DNA of 64,000 nucleotides from Chloroflexota bacterium (GTDB lineage: Bacteria > Chloroflexota > UBA11872 > VXOZ01): positions 62,001-126,000 of the forward strand of contig CATQHC010000003.1 of NCBI GenBank assembly GCA_958295775.1, in the 5' to 3' direction. The notes beneath the pieces were generated by a model. That model was not told where the DNA came from. It did no database searches and worked only from the letters and a program-made list of their open reading frames with translations. Position numbers and translations under genes: made by a program. Positions 32,831 through 42,077 of this stretch are shown one piece after another. Every line of letters starts with the position of its first letter. Position 1 is the first letter of the stretch.

Positions 32831-34237
32831 TTAAGCCCCAAACACCTCCGAATTCTGGTCCGCGAACTCCTGCGCTAGCTTAGTGGCTGTTTCTCTATCG
32901 TCCTGCGCCAGTTCGCCGTCTATCACAAGCTCCAGCAGGTAGTCCTTAATCGGTTTGATCCAAGGCCCCGGTCGGCGGTCGAACATGATCATGAGGTCAT
33001 TGCCGTCCAGGGGACTTTTCAACTGGGCCACGTCCTCCTGGGCCTGGAGCTCGCGGCAGCGGGCCTCCAGGTGGTTCACGCGAGCCACGCCGGCTTCCAC
33101 GCGGGAGCGGCGGTAGCTGGTGATGTCGGCGCGGGAGAGAGCGAACAGGTCGTCTGTGATCCCCTCGGTCTCGCGCAAGAAGCGGCGCACGGCGCCGTCG
33201 GTCCAGTCCGGTGTGTAGAGGTTCGGGCGCAGATGTTCCGCCACCAAGCGTTGAATGCGCTCGCTGCTGTCCCGGTCAAAGCGCAAACGCCGTAGGATGC
33301 GCCGCGCCATGCGGGCGCCCACCGTCTCGTGCCGGAAGAAGTGCACCTTGCCGCCCTGCACCGACTTCGTTTTCGGTTTCCCGATGTCGTGCAGCAGCGC
33401 CGCCCAGCGCAGCAGCGGCGTAGCCGGCGCGTTCTCCACCACTTTGAGCGTGTGGCCGAACACGTCCTTGTGGCGCCGGTCGTCTTGGCTCGTGCCCCGC
33501 AACGGCAGCAGCTCCGGCATGACGACTGCCGCCAGCCCCGCATCGCAGAGTATTTCCAAACTGCCCGCGGGCCGCTCCGCCACCAGCAAGCGCGTCATCT
33601 CCACGGCGATGCGTTCCGTACTTACGTGCTCCAATGCGCGCGCCTGTTCCCGCATCGCCGCGAGCGTCGCGGCATCGATGTGAAAACCGAGCTCGGCAGC
33701 AAAGCGCAGGGCGCGCAACATGCGCAACGGGTCTTCGCGAAACCGTGCCGCGGGATCGCCCACTGCTCGAATGAGACCCCGCTGCAGGTCCTGCAGGCCG
33801 TGAAAGGGATCGAGCATGCCGCCGGTGGTCGGCTCCTGCGCGATCGCATTGATGGTAAAGTCGCGCCGCGACAGGTCATCTTCCAGATTCGTGCCGAAGG
33901 TCACGGCGGGCTTGCGGCTGGCAAAGGCATATTCTTCGCTGCGATACGTGGTGATTTCCACCACCCACTCGCCAAACGTGGCGCCAATCGTGCCGAATTT
34001 CTCGCCCACGTCGTAGCGCGAATCGGGCTGCGCTTGCGCGAGCAGCCGCTTGATAACAGGCGGGTGCGCATCCGTGGCAAAATCCAGATCGTGAGTGGGG
34101 CGGTGCAACAGCCCATCGCGCACGGAGCCGCCGACAAGATACAATTCGTGCCCGGCCTCGCCAAACTGCGCCGCCAAGGTGCGCAGTATCGGCGCATCTA
34201 CCAGGTTTGCCACCACGCTTGTACCGTGTACAGACAC
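32831..34237 (-). CDS. cca: tRNA nucleotidyltransferase / poly(A) polymerase family protein with HD domain
   Basis: 468 residues from GTG 34237 (AAGAGAG upstream). The nucleotidyltransferase head is clear: LYLVGGSVRDGLLHRPTHDLDFATDA (GGxVRD, DxD), VEITTYRSEEYAFASRKPAVTFGTNLEDDLSRRDFTINAIA, and the flexible loop LDPFHGLQDLQRGLIRAVGDPAARFREDPLRMLRALRFAAELGF. An HD domain follows (WAALLHDIGKPKT). CCA-adding and poly(A) polymerases of this class share these motifs. The HD domain favours a CCA enzyme with phosphatase/phosphodiesterase activity. Its 3' third is duplicated at 31684-31932. Confidence 0.92.
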   Translation of the reverse strand: MSVHGTSVVANLVDAPILRTLAAQFGEAGHELYLVGGSVRDGLLHRPTHDLDFATDAHPPVIKRLLAQAQPDSRYDVGEKFGTIGATFGEWVVEITTYRSEEYAFASRKPAVTFGTNLEDDLSRRDFTINAIAQEPTTGGMLDPFHGLQDLQRGLIRAVGDPAARFREDPLRMLRALRFAAELGFHIDAATLAAMREQARALEHVSTERIAVEMTRLLVAERPAGSLEILCDAGLAAVVMPELLPLRGTSQDDRRHKDVFGHTLKVVENAPATPLLRWAALLHDIGKPKTKSVQGGKVHFFRHETVGARMARRILRRLRFDRDSSERIQRLVAEHLRPNLYTPDWTDGAVRRFLRETEGITDDLFALSRADITSYRRSRVEAGVARVNHLEARCRELQAQEDVAQLKSPLDGNDLMIMFDRRPGPWIKPIKDYLLELVIDGELAQDDRETATKLAQEFADQNSEVFGA

Positions 34238-34790
34238 TTTGACTCTCTTGCCCTATTACAGTGTTGCTCTTGTTCGCACCATGCCGCGCGATACTCTCAG
34301 CCGCGCCAACCGCGGGTGCCGGTTCCTCACAACCGCCCAAGCAAGGGCTTTGTGGGTAAGACGCCGCGACCTTTTCGCGGCTTTTCATCCATTCCCCGCT
34401 GCCAGCCGCCGCAGGCCCAACGCAATCTCATGATAGCACGGTGTTCGGTCTTTCCGGCTGCATAGATGGCCTGCCAAGTATCGTGTCACGCGCTCCCCCA
34501 TCGGTCTGCGCCGCGGGCACGCTGTACGCCTGCTTTTCCGGATATCACTCTAGAGCGCCATACGGGGCCGGTTCGCTGCCGCACGTCACGCGCAGGTTGC
34601 ACCTGCCGCGCCGGTCGGTACAATGAGGATTGGAACACTGGCGGCGCGCCGGGGCGGCAGGCATGACTCAGAGTAGACTGGCCGGAAGAATGATGAGGCA
34701 TACACTGACCGCACGCCGGCCGGCTCACTCGTGCTGTGTACCCTTGCAATACTGACGTTTCGCTGCCAACAAGCGCTAAAGGTTTGATCA
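34238..34790. other. Long divergent spacer between cca and the GH15 gene
   Basis: No supported gene or RNA. It is GC-rich with no recognised repeat. Both neighbours begin here, so it should carry two promoters, but no clear -35/-10 pair stands out. Confidence 0.45.
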
Positions 34791-36803
34791 ATGCCGCGTG
34801 ACTTGCCTGTAGGAAACGGGCGTCTGCTCGTCTGCTACGACAGCAACTACCGTATCCGGGACATCTACTACCCTCACGTCGGTCAAGAGGACCATACCGG
34901 CGGACAACCCTTTCAATTCGGCGTCTGGGTGGACGGACAGTTCGCGTGGATCCATGACGCTTCCTGGCGCAAGTCGTTGCGCTATAAGGATGACACCTTA
35001 GTCACGCACGTGACCGCGCAGAACGACCGCCTGCGCCTGCAACTCACGCTCAATGACGCTGTTGATTACAGCCGGGATGTCTTCCTGCGTCGCATCACCG
35101 TGGAAAACCAGGCGGACACCGAGCGCGAAGTCCGTCTATTCTTCCACCATAACTTCTCTCTCCGCGGCACGAGCATCGGGGATACCGCGTATTACGATCC
35201 GCGCCACCGCGCCCTCATTCACTACAAAGGGAAGACCTTCTTCTGGATGAACGTGATGAGCGGCCCGGACATTGGGCTGGACTCTTATGCCACCGGCACG
35301 AAGAACGTCGGCGGGCTCGAAGGCACCTGGCGCGACGCCGAGGACGGCAATCTGGAAGGCAATCCGATTGCGCAGGGATCCGTTGACAGCACCGGGTCAG
35401 TGAACGTTACGGTTGCAGGACAAGAAACCGCAACCGTGTACTACTGGATGGCCGTCGGTTCCGATGCCATGCAGGTGGAAGAAATCGAACGGCACATGCG
35501 CCAGGTCGGCCCCGCGGCGGTGCTCTACCGCACACAGGAATACTGGCGGCATTGGGTACGTAAGGAAGGATTCTCCCTCGCCGACCTGCCGCCTGAAATT
35601 GGCGCGCTCTTCAATCGCAGTCTGCTCACCATCCAGACCCAAACCGACCATGAGGGCGCGATTCTGGCCGCCAACGACAATGACATTGCGCAGTTCGGCC
35701 GCGATACCTATTCCTACATGTGGCCCCGCGACGGCGCTCTTGTCGCCTATGCGCTGAGCCGCGCCGGCTACGGCGAGATTTCGCGGCGCTTCTTCAACTT
35801 CTGCCTGCGCACCATAACCCCCCAGGGCTACATGATGCACAAGTACAACCCCGACGGGTCCGTTGGCTCCTCGTGGCATCCCTGGGCCGCGCCCGACGGT
35901 TCCCGCCAACACCCGATTCAAGAGGACGAGACGGCGCTCGTCCTCTGGGCATTGTGGCAGCACTTTGAAAAGTACTGGGATATCGAGTTCATCAAGCCGT
36001 TCTATGCCTCGTTCATCAAGCCTGCCGCGCAGTTCATGAGTCTCTACCGGGACCTTACCACCGGTCTGCCGGTGCCGTCCTATGACCTCTGGGAAGAGCG
36101 CCACGGCGTGCACGCGCACACGGTCGCCACCGTCTACGCGGGGCTCCAGGCGGCGGCGAATTTTACGGAAGCCTTTGGTGAGAACACTTACACAGAGAGC
36201 TACCGGCGTACCGCCGCAGAGCTTAAAGAAGCCGCATTTCGGCATATGATCAACCCGGACACCGGCCTGTTTTCCCGCATGGTGACGCCGCTTCCCGATG
36301 GTACGGTGCGGCACGATCAAACGATTGACAGCGCGACCTATGCCCTCTGGTACTTCGGCATGCTTGCCCCCGACGACCCGCTGGTGATAAAGATGATGGA
36401 GACTGTGCGGGACCGCCTGTGGGTGAAGACAGACGTTGGCGGCCTCGCTCGCTACGAGAACGACTACTACCACCAGATTACCAACAACATAGCCGTTGTG
36501 CCCGGTAACCCTTGGTTCATCTGTACCCTGTGGCTTGCCGAGTGGTATATCGCCAAGGCCACGTCCCTAGAAGACTTGGAACCGGCCAAGGAAATCCTGC
36601 TCTGGGTCGAACAACGCCGCCTTGAGAGCGGCTGCCTTGCCGAGCAGGTCCACCCGTTCACCAACGCGCCGCTCAGCGTCTCACCACTGACCTGGAGCCA
36701 TGCTACGGTTGTTATGACGGTCAATGCGTATGTAGACAAATACAGTCAACTCCAGACACCCATAGAGTCGGAAGTCCCCACCTTGGATCCGGTGCGTCAG
36801 TAG
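34791..36803 (+). CDS. Glycoside hydrolase family 15 (glucoamylase/trehalase type)
   Basis: 670 residues. An N-terminal beta domain (ICYDSNYRIRDIYYPHVGQEDHTGGQPFQFGVWVDG) is followed by an alpha/alpha barrel: TYSYMWPRDGALVAYALSRAGY, MMHKYNPDGSVGSSWHPW, IQEDETALVLWALWQHF, SYDLWEERHGVHAHTVATVYAGL (proposed catalytic acid Glu), GLFSRMV, and GGLARYENDYYH. Near the end AEQVHPFTNAPLSVSPLTWSHATVVM is the usual GH15 catalytic-base region. Enzymes of this clan hydrolyse alpha-1,4/1,6-glucans or trehalose by inversion. No signal peptide, so it acts in the cytosol. Confidence 0.93.
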   Translation: MPRDLPVGNGRLLVCYDSNYRIRDIYYPHVGQEDHTGGQPFQFGVWVDGQFAWIHDASWRKSLRYKDDTLVTHVTAQNDRLRLQLTLNDAVDYSRDVFLRRITVENQADTEREVRLFFHHNFSLRGTSIGDTAYYDPRHRALIHYKGKTFFWMNVMSGPDIGLDSYATGTKNVGGLEGTWRDAEDGNLEGNPIAQGSVDSTGSVNVTVAGQETATVYYWMAVGSDAMQVEEIERHMRQVGPAAVLYRTQEYWRHWVRKEGFSLADLPPEIGALFNRSLLTIQTQTDHEGAILAANDNDIAQFGRDTYSYMWPRDGALVAYALSRAGYGEISRRFFNFCLRTITPQGYMMHKYNPDGSVGSSWHPWAAPDGSRQHPIQEDETALVLWALWQHFEKYWDIEFIKPFYASFIKPAAQFMSLYRDLTTGLPVPSYDLWEERHGVHAHTVATVYAGLQAAANFTEAFGENTYTESYRRTAAELKEAAFRHMINPDTGLFSRMVTPLPDGTVRHDQTIDSATYALWYFGMLAPDDPLVIKMMETVRDRLWVKTDVGGLARYENDYYHQITNNIAVVPGNPWFICTLWLAEWYIAKATSLEDLEPAKEILLWVEQRRLESGCLAEQVHPFTNAPLSVSPLTWSHATVVMTVNAYVDKYSQLQTPIESEVPTLDPVRQ

Positions 36804-37716
36804 CAACGCCCAACTATCCCGCCAGACCGCCTCAACATAATCTCTCCTCTCAACCTTATGCCTACCTGTGAGTTCGCCGACAGCGATTTATGTGGATAAC
36901 TAGCACTTATGCGGTGGATAAATTGCCCGAAATGGGGATATCCTAGGTCTGGAGCGGAATCTCGACGATTCTGCCAACTTGACCGTTGCCGCTGTATGCG
37001 GCGAAAAGTCTTGCGTTACCTGGGGAAAGATACGGCTCGGATTGAGATATCAAGTGGGGAAAGAAAGCTGCCTTTTCCCCACTTCCGCGACTTTACCTGT
37101 CTTGCACCAGATTCCACCTTCCTTACCGGCATCCTTTACCCTCTTTTCAACCGACTTATCCTGTGTTCAAGACCGCTCTACGACAGTCTCTGGAGCGCTT
37201 TTCCCCGCTATCTACAGCCCTGATGAAGATTATTAAGAGATTCTTAATAATTCAACCCTTCTCAAGTCGTCTTGCCCTGTGTTCACCCTTAGTTTCAGCC
37301 CGGTATAGAACGTCCAGTTCACCCAAGCGCTGGCCGCGCAGCTAGGCAGACGCATTAGGCAGAGTGCGTGAGGTCGATTTAGGTAATTTACCTTGATCAG
37401 GGAGCGAAATAGCGGCAGCGCGGTTGACAGGAAAGAAAACAGGAGAGTGCGGACGGTTTCTACAGCAAGCGGCGGATGCATACCACGATAGTAGCTGGCA
37501 GTTATGAGTGGTCTAGGGTAGCGCTGGTGTTGGGTACACAGGAAACGCACCCGTGGTTGATCACTCAGCGTAGCAGCCGGTCGATTATACTAAGTGGTCT
37601 GAGACAAATGTTCTTACCAAGGCCGATTGGACGATACTTGGCGACCCAAGGCGATGCCACTGCGTGTGGCGGCGCATAGTGGCTCGCGCACGCGAGGTGA
37701 GGTTAGGAGCTACCGG
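36804..37716. other. Long AT-richer spacer
   Basis: More than 900 bases with no supported gene. It contains the DnaA-box-like cluster and AT-rich dyad described separately (36891-37251), and a TTGACA near 37423 without a good -10. Confidence 0.5.
36891..37251. other. Candidate replication origin: DnaA-box-like cluster plus AT-rich dyad
   Basis: A perfect TGTGGATAA box is at 36891-36899. Near-matches (one to three differences) to TGTGGATAA or TTATCCACA follow at 36913 (GGTGGATAA), 36933 (TGGGGATAT), 37021 and 37055 (TGGGGAAAG), 37073 (TTTTCCCCA), 37092 (TTTACCTGT), 37135, 37156 (TTATCCTGT) and 37199 (TTTTCCCCG). Right after them is an AT-rich perfect dyad ATTATTAAGA-GAT-TCTTAATAAT (37229-37251), of the sort that could be unwound. 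No dnaA, dnaN or gidA is nearby, so this is only a candidate. Confidence 0.35.
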
Positions 37717-38835
37717 ATGACGACCTCGATTAATGTGACTGAAAGGCGTGATAGCTGTGACGTGGCAGTCGCGGCCGCGGGCGCAGAGGTTGCCCGCCTG
37801 CGTATCTTAGATCGGCAGATGCGCCTGGGCGCGGCCTGGGTGCGTATCGGCGCGATCGCTGGGGTGAAAACGAGACCGCGTCACCGCGGCCAGGGTTACG
37901 CTCGTGAGTTAATGCGGGCGACAGTCGACCACATGCGCGAGAATGGGTATGACGCCTCTATCCTTTTCGGCATACCCAATTTCTACCACAGATTTGGCTA
38001 CGCGCCGGTGATGCCCGACAAGAGCGTGGTCAGGATAAAGACAGCGGCAGGCGAAGCCTTGGCTGGAACCCTGGCGGTGCGGGAGGCACAGGCAACGGAT
38101 GGGGAAGCGCTGCTCGCGATCTATAACGCTGCGAATGTAGAGCGAACCGGAACTCTGGAACGGAAGGAATCCTCGTTCTCGCGCTGGCTTGATGACGATG
38201 ACGATTGGTGGCAGGAAGAACGCCGCATAGTCGTGGCGGAGGACGGCGGCAGGCTGGTGGCGTATGCGCTGGCCGACCCCGAATGGCTGTTTGAATCGGA
38301 ATGGAATATGCGCCCCTACGAGATTGGCGTGCTGCCGGAGTATATTGGCCCTGGCACAGCGAGCTTGATCCGGGCACTGGCAGCAGAGGCAGCGGCGCGA
38401 CGAGATGAGTGGCTCACCATAGAAATGCCGGCGGATTCGCCACTGCTCGGCGTGTTGCGGCCGGTTGGGTTCACCCAGGAAATCGCATATGCGCAAAACC
38501 AGGGCGGCATGGGCCGCATCGCGAATCTTGACGGCCTCACGCTGGCACTCAAAGACACGTTAGCAAGTCGTATGCGCAGCTCGGGACTGGCGGGGCGGGT
38601 TGGCAAGATCGAATTTACGTGTGATACTGAGCGCGCAGAAATTGAGTTCGACGCCGGCCCGGCGCTCTCCATCAAGCTGCCCCAGCAGCACCTGCTGCAA
38701 CTTCTGATGGGCTACCGTAGCATTGCGGAGTTGCGCCAGGAGTTTCCGGCCTGTGTTGACGACCAGGTTGTTGAAGTGGTCGACACGTTGTTCCCGCCGG
38801 GGCACCCGTATATGTGGCGCCTGGATCACTTCTAG
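37717..38835 (+). CDS. Eis-like GNAT acetyltransferase with C-terminal SCP2-like domain
   Basis: 372 residues from ATG 37717 (TTAGGAG 7 bases upstream). Domain 1 is a GNAT fold: RIGAIAGVKTRPRHRGQGYARELMRATVDHMRENG (acetyl-CoA loop RGQGYA) and ILFGIPNFYHRFGYAPVMP. A second GNAT-like half follows (EIGVLPEYIGPG..). The C-terminus (LLQLLMGYRSIAELRQEF, near the end) matches the sterol-carrier-like domain of Eis proteins. Eis-type enzymes acetylate aminoglycosides or protein lysines; the substrate here is unknown. The next gene begins 8 bases after the stop. Confidence 0.85.
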   Translation: MTTSINVTERRDSCDVAVAAAGAEVARLRILDRQMRLGAAWVRIGAIAGVKTRPRHRGQGYARELMRATVDHMRENGYDASILFGIPNFYHRFGYAPVMPDKSVVRIKTAAGEALAGTLAVREAQATDGEALLAIYNAANVERTGTLERKESSFSRWLDDDDDWWQEERRIVVAEDGGRLVAYALADPEWLFESEWNMRPYEIGVLPEYIGPGTASLIRALAAEAAARRDEWLTIEMPADSPLLGVLRPVGFTQEIAYAQNQGGMGRIANLDGLTLALKDTLASRMRSSGLAGRVGKIEFTCDTERAEIEFDAGPALSIKLPQQHLLQLLMGYRSIAELRQEFPACVDDQVVEVVDTLFPPGHPYMWRLDHF

Positions 38836-38842
38836 GTTGCCG

Positions 38843-39505
38843 ATGCGAATTGCTCAAGTTGCTGGAGTAATCTTCGACGTAGACGGGCTCATGGCCGATA
38901 GCGAGCCCCTGCACCGCGCTGCGTGGCGGGAACTCGGCCGCGAATGCGGCTTTCCCACATACCCGGAGGACGACAGGGAGAGCCTGGGATTGCGCGTAAG
39001 CGACAATTTGCGGCGGCGCCATGCGCAGGGTCGCTTTACCCAAGAGCCGTCGCTGATGCTCGAGCGCTACCATGAGATCCTCATCAGACTGATCAGAGCA
39101 CGGCTGGTACCGAAGCGCGGGCTGAAAGCGGCGCTGGACTTCGTGCGCGGGCAGGGCTGGCGCTGCGGGACGGCCTCGTCGGGCGACAGAGTGTATATCG
39201 ACGTCGTACTCGACGTACTTGGGATACGCGCCTCCTTCCAGGCGGTTGCGACAGGAGACGAGGTAGTCGAAGGAAAACCCCATCCGGCGCTCTATCTACT
39301 TGCGGCTGAGCGATTAGGCGTACCGCCGCCGGACTGCGTGGCGCTGGAAGACAGCCCCCGTGGCGTGGCCTCGGCGAAAGCGGCCGGGATGCGGTGTATT
39401 GCGGTGCCTGAGGGCACAAGAGTGATTGCGGAAGCCGACGCGGTGTGCGAGTCGCTCCCGGCAGCGAGGGACGTGCTGCGGGAATGGAGCCAAGGGGCGC
39501 GCTGA
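38843..39505 (+). CDS. HAD-family hydrolase, beta-phosphoglucomutase-like
   Basis: 220 residues from ATG 38843, 8 bases past the previous stop. HAD motifs: FDVDGLMADSEPLH (nucleophile Asp and D+2), TASSGDRVYI (motif II), VEGKPHPALYLLAAERLG (motif III Lys) and ALEDSPRGVASAKAAGM (motif IV). A helical cap (EPSLMLERYHEILIRL) follows motif I. Members phosphorylate/isomerise sugar phosphates or remove phosphate. Probably co-transcribed with the acetyltransferase, with no functional link evident. Confidence 0.9.
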   Translation: MRIAQVAGVIFDVDGLMADSEPLHRAAWRELGRECGFPTYPEDDRESLGLRVSDNLRRRHAQGRFTQEPSLMLERYHEILIRLIRARLVPKRGLKAALDFVRGQGWRCGTASSGDRVYIDVVLDVLGIRASFQAVATGDEVVEGKPHPALYLLAAERLGVPPPDCVALEDSPRGVASAKAAGMRCIAVPEGTRVIAEADAVCESLPAARDVLREWSQGAR

Positions 39506-39642
39506 GCGCATGAGATGCCTCCGGGCTACCGGCGCTGCCGCCTAGCGTCCACCGCCCGCTGGGTTCTGCTAGACTGATTCCGGGCGCCTGACAGCGAATT
39601 CTTCCGGTAATCTGTGCCCACAATTTGGATAAGGATAGAAGA

Positions 39643-40437
39643 ATGGACAGAGACGCGCTGCCGAAAAAGCCTGCCGAGCTGCGGGCGCTCGTCCGCACGG
39701 GTGAGTGGGATACGACGACCGAAGGGCTGGCGCCGGGTTTCGTGCAGGCGAATCTGGCGATTGTGCCCAAGGATCTGGCATTCGACTTTCTCCTCTTCTG
39801 CCAGCGCAACTCTCAGCCGTGTCCGGTGCTGGAGGTGCTGGAGCCCGGCGCGTACGAGCCGCGGGAGACGGCCCCCGGCGCGGACATTCGCACGGACGTG
39901 CCGCGCTACCGTATCTACGAACACGGCGAGCTTGTGGACGAGGTTACGGACATCTCGGACCGCTGGCAGGATGACTTTGTGTCGTTCCTGCTTGGGTGCA
40001 GCTTTAGCTTTGAATCCGCCATGCTCGCCGCCGGTATTCCGCTGCGCCACTTGCAGGCGGGCAACGACGTGCCGGTCTACGTGACGAATCGGGAGACAAC
40101 GGCTGCCGGCGCCTTCTCCGGCCCGCTGGTGGTCAGCATGCGCCCGATTCACCATACGCAGGTAGTGCGCGCGGTGCAGACAACGTCCCGCTTTCCGGGC
40201 GTCCACGGCGCGCCGGTGCACATCGGCGACCCGCGGGAAATCGGCATTACGGACCTCGATGACCCGCAGTGGGGCGCCCGCACCGACGTGCGCGACGGCG
40301 AGGTGCCCGTCTTCTGGGCGTGTGGTGTGACCCCGCAGGCAGTTGCGCTGGCAAGTAAGCCGCCGCTCATGATCACCCACGCTGCCGGCCACATGTTCCT
40401 CACCGACCTGCAGGACGCCCACCTGGCGGTACTCTAG
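39643..40437 (+). CDS. Putative hydro-lyase, DUF1445 (D-glutamate cyclase-like)
   Basis: 264 residues from ATG 39643 (AAGGA 7 bases upstream; a TTG at 39625 is in frame). The family sequence style is clear: GLAPGFVQANLAIVP, FLLFCQRNSQPCPVLEV, DFVSFLLGCSFSFESAM, VSMRPIHHTQVVRAVQTTSRFPGVHGAPVH and VPVFWACGVTPQAVAL, with THAAGHMFLTDLQD. Proteins of this family include D-glutamate cyclase-like lyases and have a Cys in the GC(S)FSFE segment. Role unknown here. Confidence 0.85.
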   Translation: MDRDALPKKPAELRALVRTGEWDTTTEGLAPGFVQANLAIVPKDLAFDFLLFCQRNSQPCPVLEVLEPGAYEPRETAPGADIRTDVPRYRIYEHGELVDEVTDISDRWQDDFVSFLLGCSFSFESAMLAAGIPLRHLQAGNDVPVYVTNRETTAAGAFSGPLVVSMRPIHHTQVVRAVQTTSRFPGVHGAPVHIGDPREIGITDLDDPQWGARTDVRDGEVPVFWACGVTPQAVALASKPPLMITHAAGHMFLTDLQDAHLAVL

Positions 40438-40502
40438 CCACAGACGGTCTGGGGCAGCGTACCGAGCGCAGCAGGGACTGAAGGGAGAGGCCGGGAGGCT
40501 AT

Positions 40503-41714
40503 CTACGCGCCCACTACCGCATGTTCCTTGACGAAATCTAGAATGCGGCCGGCTCGCTGCGCCCACGTGTAGTCTTGGACATCCCGCTGCGCCTCGGCTG
40601 CCAGGTCCGCCGCCAAGGCCGGTTCCGCAAGCACGTGTTGGATGCCTTGCGCGAGGCCGGACGGGTCGTCGGGCGGTACCAGCCAGCCGTTCTCGCCGTG
40701 GCGCAGCACTTCACGCAGAGAGGGCAGGTCCGAGGCGACGACGGGCCGGCCGGCGGCCATGTACTCGAAGAGCTTGAGCGGCGAGGTATGGTCGCGCGAG
40801 ATCGCTGCCTGCGCGGTGTTCGGCAGCACGAGCACGTCCGCCGCCGCCTGATAGAGCGGTACCAACTCCGGGGCCACGTGACCGATAAGGCTGACGTTGG
40901 TGAGTCCCTGCGCCCGCACCAGCGCCTGCGCCTCCGCAAGCTCGCCGGGTGCGCCGCCCACCAGACACAGCGTGGCTTCCGGCAGCGCCGCCATGGCGGC
41001 AATGAGCGTATGCACGCCTTTCCAGCGGTAGAACTGGCCGGTGTAGCAGATCAACGGACGCTCAGTGGGGAGCTCCAGGCGGGCGCGGGCCGCCGCCGGA
41101 GCCGGCAGTTGCGCATAACGGGCAATGTCCACGCCATCCGGCGCGGTGAGCACGCTGTCTGCCGCTACCCCAAGCTCCATATAGAAGCGGCGAATGCTCT
41201 CCGTGATGGTGACGATGCCGTCAAGGCGCGGCGCCAGCCGGCGGGCTTGGCGCAAAGACCAGGGAGTTTCCGGCGTGGTATGCGCCTCATAGAAGAGCCG
41301 CCAGCGGTGCTGAGGATCGGCCGCGCGCAGCAGCGAGAGAAAAGTAATGTCGCGTGAGTAGCAGACCCCGGCGCGATGTGCCAAGACCCGCTGCAAGGCT
41401 TTCAAGGCAAACGTCCCGGTTTGCAGATAGTGGCTGAGCCGCGGCAGCGGCGTGCGAGTGAGCTGGGGGTGGTCTATCGTGACAGTCTTGATGGGGTCGA
41501 CGCACGGGACCGGCTGCATGGCAAAGGCAGCCGGCACGCCGTAGTAAGCATAGGCGTCGTCGATTGCGCCCCATTGACCGTATGCCCGCCGCCGCGGATA
41601 GAGCAGGTCCACCTGTACGCGGTGCGCCCCGAACGCCGCGCACATTTGCATCACCTGGTAGGCGCTGGCGCGTTCGCTGGGAATGCGGGTATTGGTGATG
41701 TAGAACAGTCTCAT
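40503..41714 (-). CDS. Glycosyltransferase family 4
   Basis: 403 residues. GT-B N-terminal Rossmann (MRLFYITNTRIPSERASAYQVMQMC, FYEAHTTPETPW, ITESIRRFYMELGV) and C-terminal donor domain (PLICYTGQFYRWKGVHTLIAAMAALP, ADVLVLPNTAQ, TSPLKLFEYMAAGRPVVASDLPSLREVL). The EX7E-like stretch is replaced by SPLKLFEYMAAG, as usual in this subgroup. Probably makes surface polysaccharide or a glycolipid. Part of a loose glycosyltransferase cluster to 47962. Confidence 0.9.
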   Translation of the reverse strand: MRLFYITNTRIPSERASAYQVMQMCAAFGAHRVQVDLLYPRRRAYGQWGAIDDAYAYYGVPAAFAMQPVPCVDPIKTVTIDHPQLTRTPLPRLSHYLQTGTFALKALQRVLAHRAGVCYSRDITFLSLLRAADPQHRWRLFYEAHTTPETPWSLRQARRLAPRLDGIVTITESIRRFYMELGVAADSVLTAPDGVDIARYAQLPAPAAARARLELPTERPLICYTGQFYRWKGVHTLIAAMAALPEATLCLVGGAPGELAEAQALVRAQGLTNVSLIGHVAPELVPLYQAAADVLVLPNTAQAAISRDHTSPLKLFEYMAAGRPVVASDLPSLREVLRHGENGWLVPPDDPSGLAQGIQHVLAEPALAADLAAEAQRDVQDYTWAQRAGRILDFVKEHAVVGA

Positions 41715-42077
41715 GATTTGATACTATGCGCGCTTTGTTAACCCAAACGCTCGGCGCTAACCTCTTTCTGTTGGGCCTAAACCGGTTGCAGGCTGAACGC
41801 TGTCGTGGATTCCCCCAATCATGGCGCAGTTCCCGCCGCTCGCGCGGCGGCACGCCTGTGCTGGACTCATCAGTGTGCGCAACACAAACGACATGTGACG
41901 GCGAGCTTTATCATCACTGAATCCAGCCATAGTCTAGGGGCTGTGCCGTTAGAAAGCCTGTCACAGCGCCAATCTAACCGTATCACATCGATGATTCCCT
42001 GGCTGTGCACGCTTGCTAACCGGGCGGGAATGCAGCATTCTACTATAAACTCTGACAAACACGAAAGAGAGGCAGCA
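41715..42077. other. Divergent spacer
   Basis: Between the GT4 gene and the nitrilase-family gene. An open frame from 41805 continues into the nitrilase gene but its early part does not match that family. No repeat or RNA seen. Confidence 0.45.

Noticed and set aside
33329..34465. 378-codon open frame antisense to cca
   Set aside because: A shadow of the well-supported CCA enzyme gene; the protein has no recognisable pattern.
37423..37460. TTGACA promoter before the Eis-like gene
   Set aside because: No -10 at 16-18 bases; too far (about 290 bases) from the gene.
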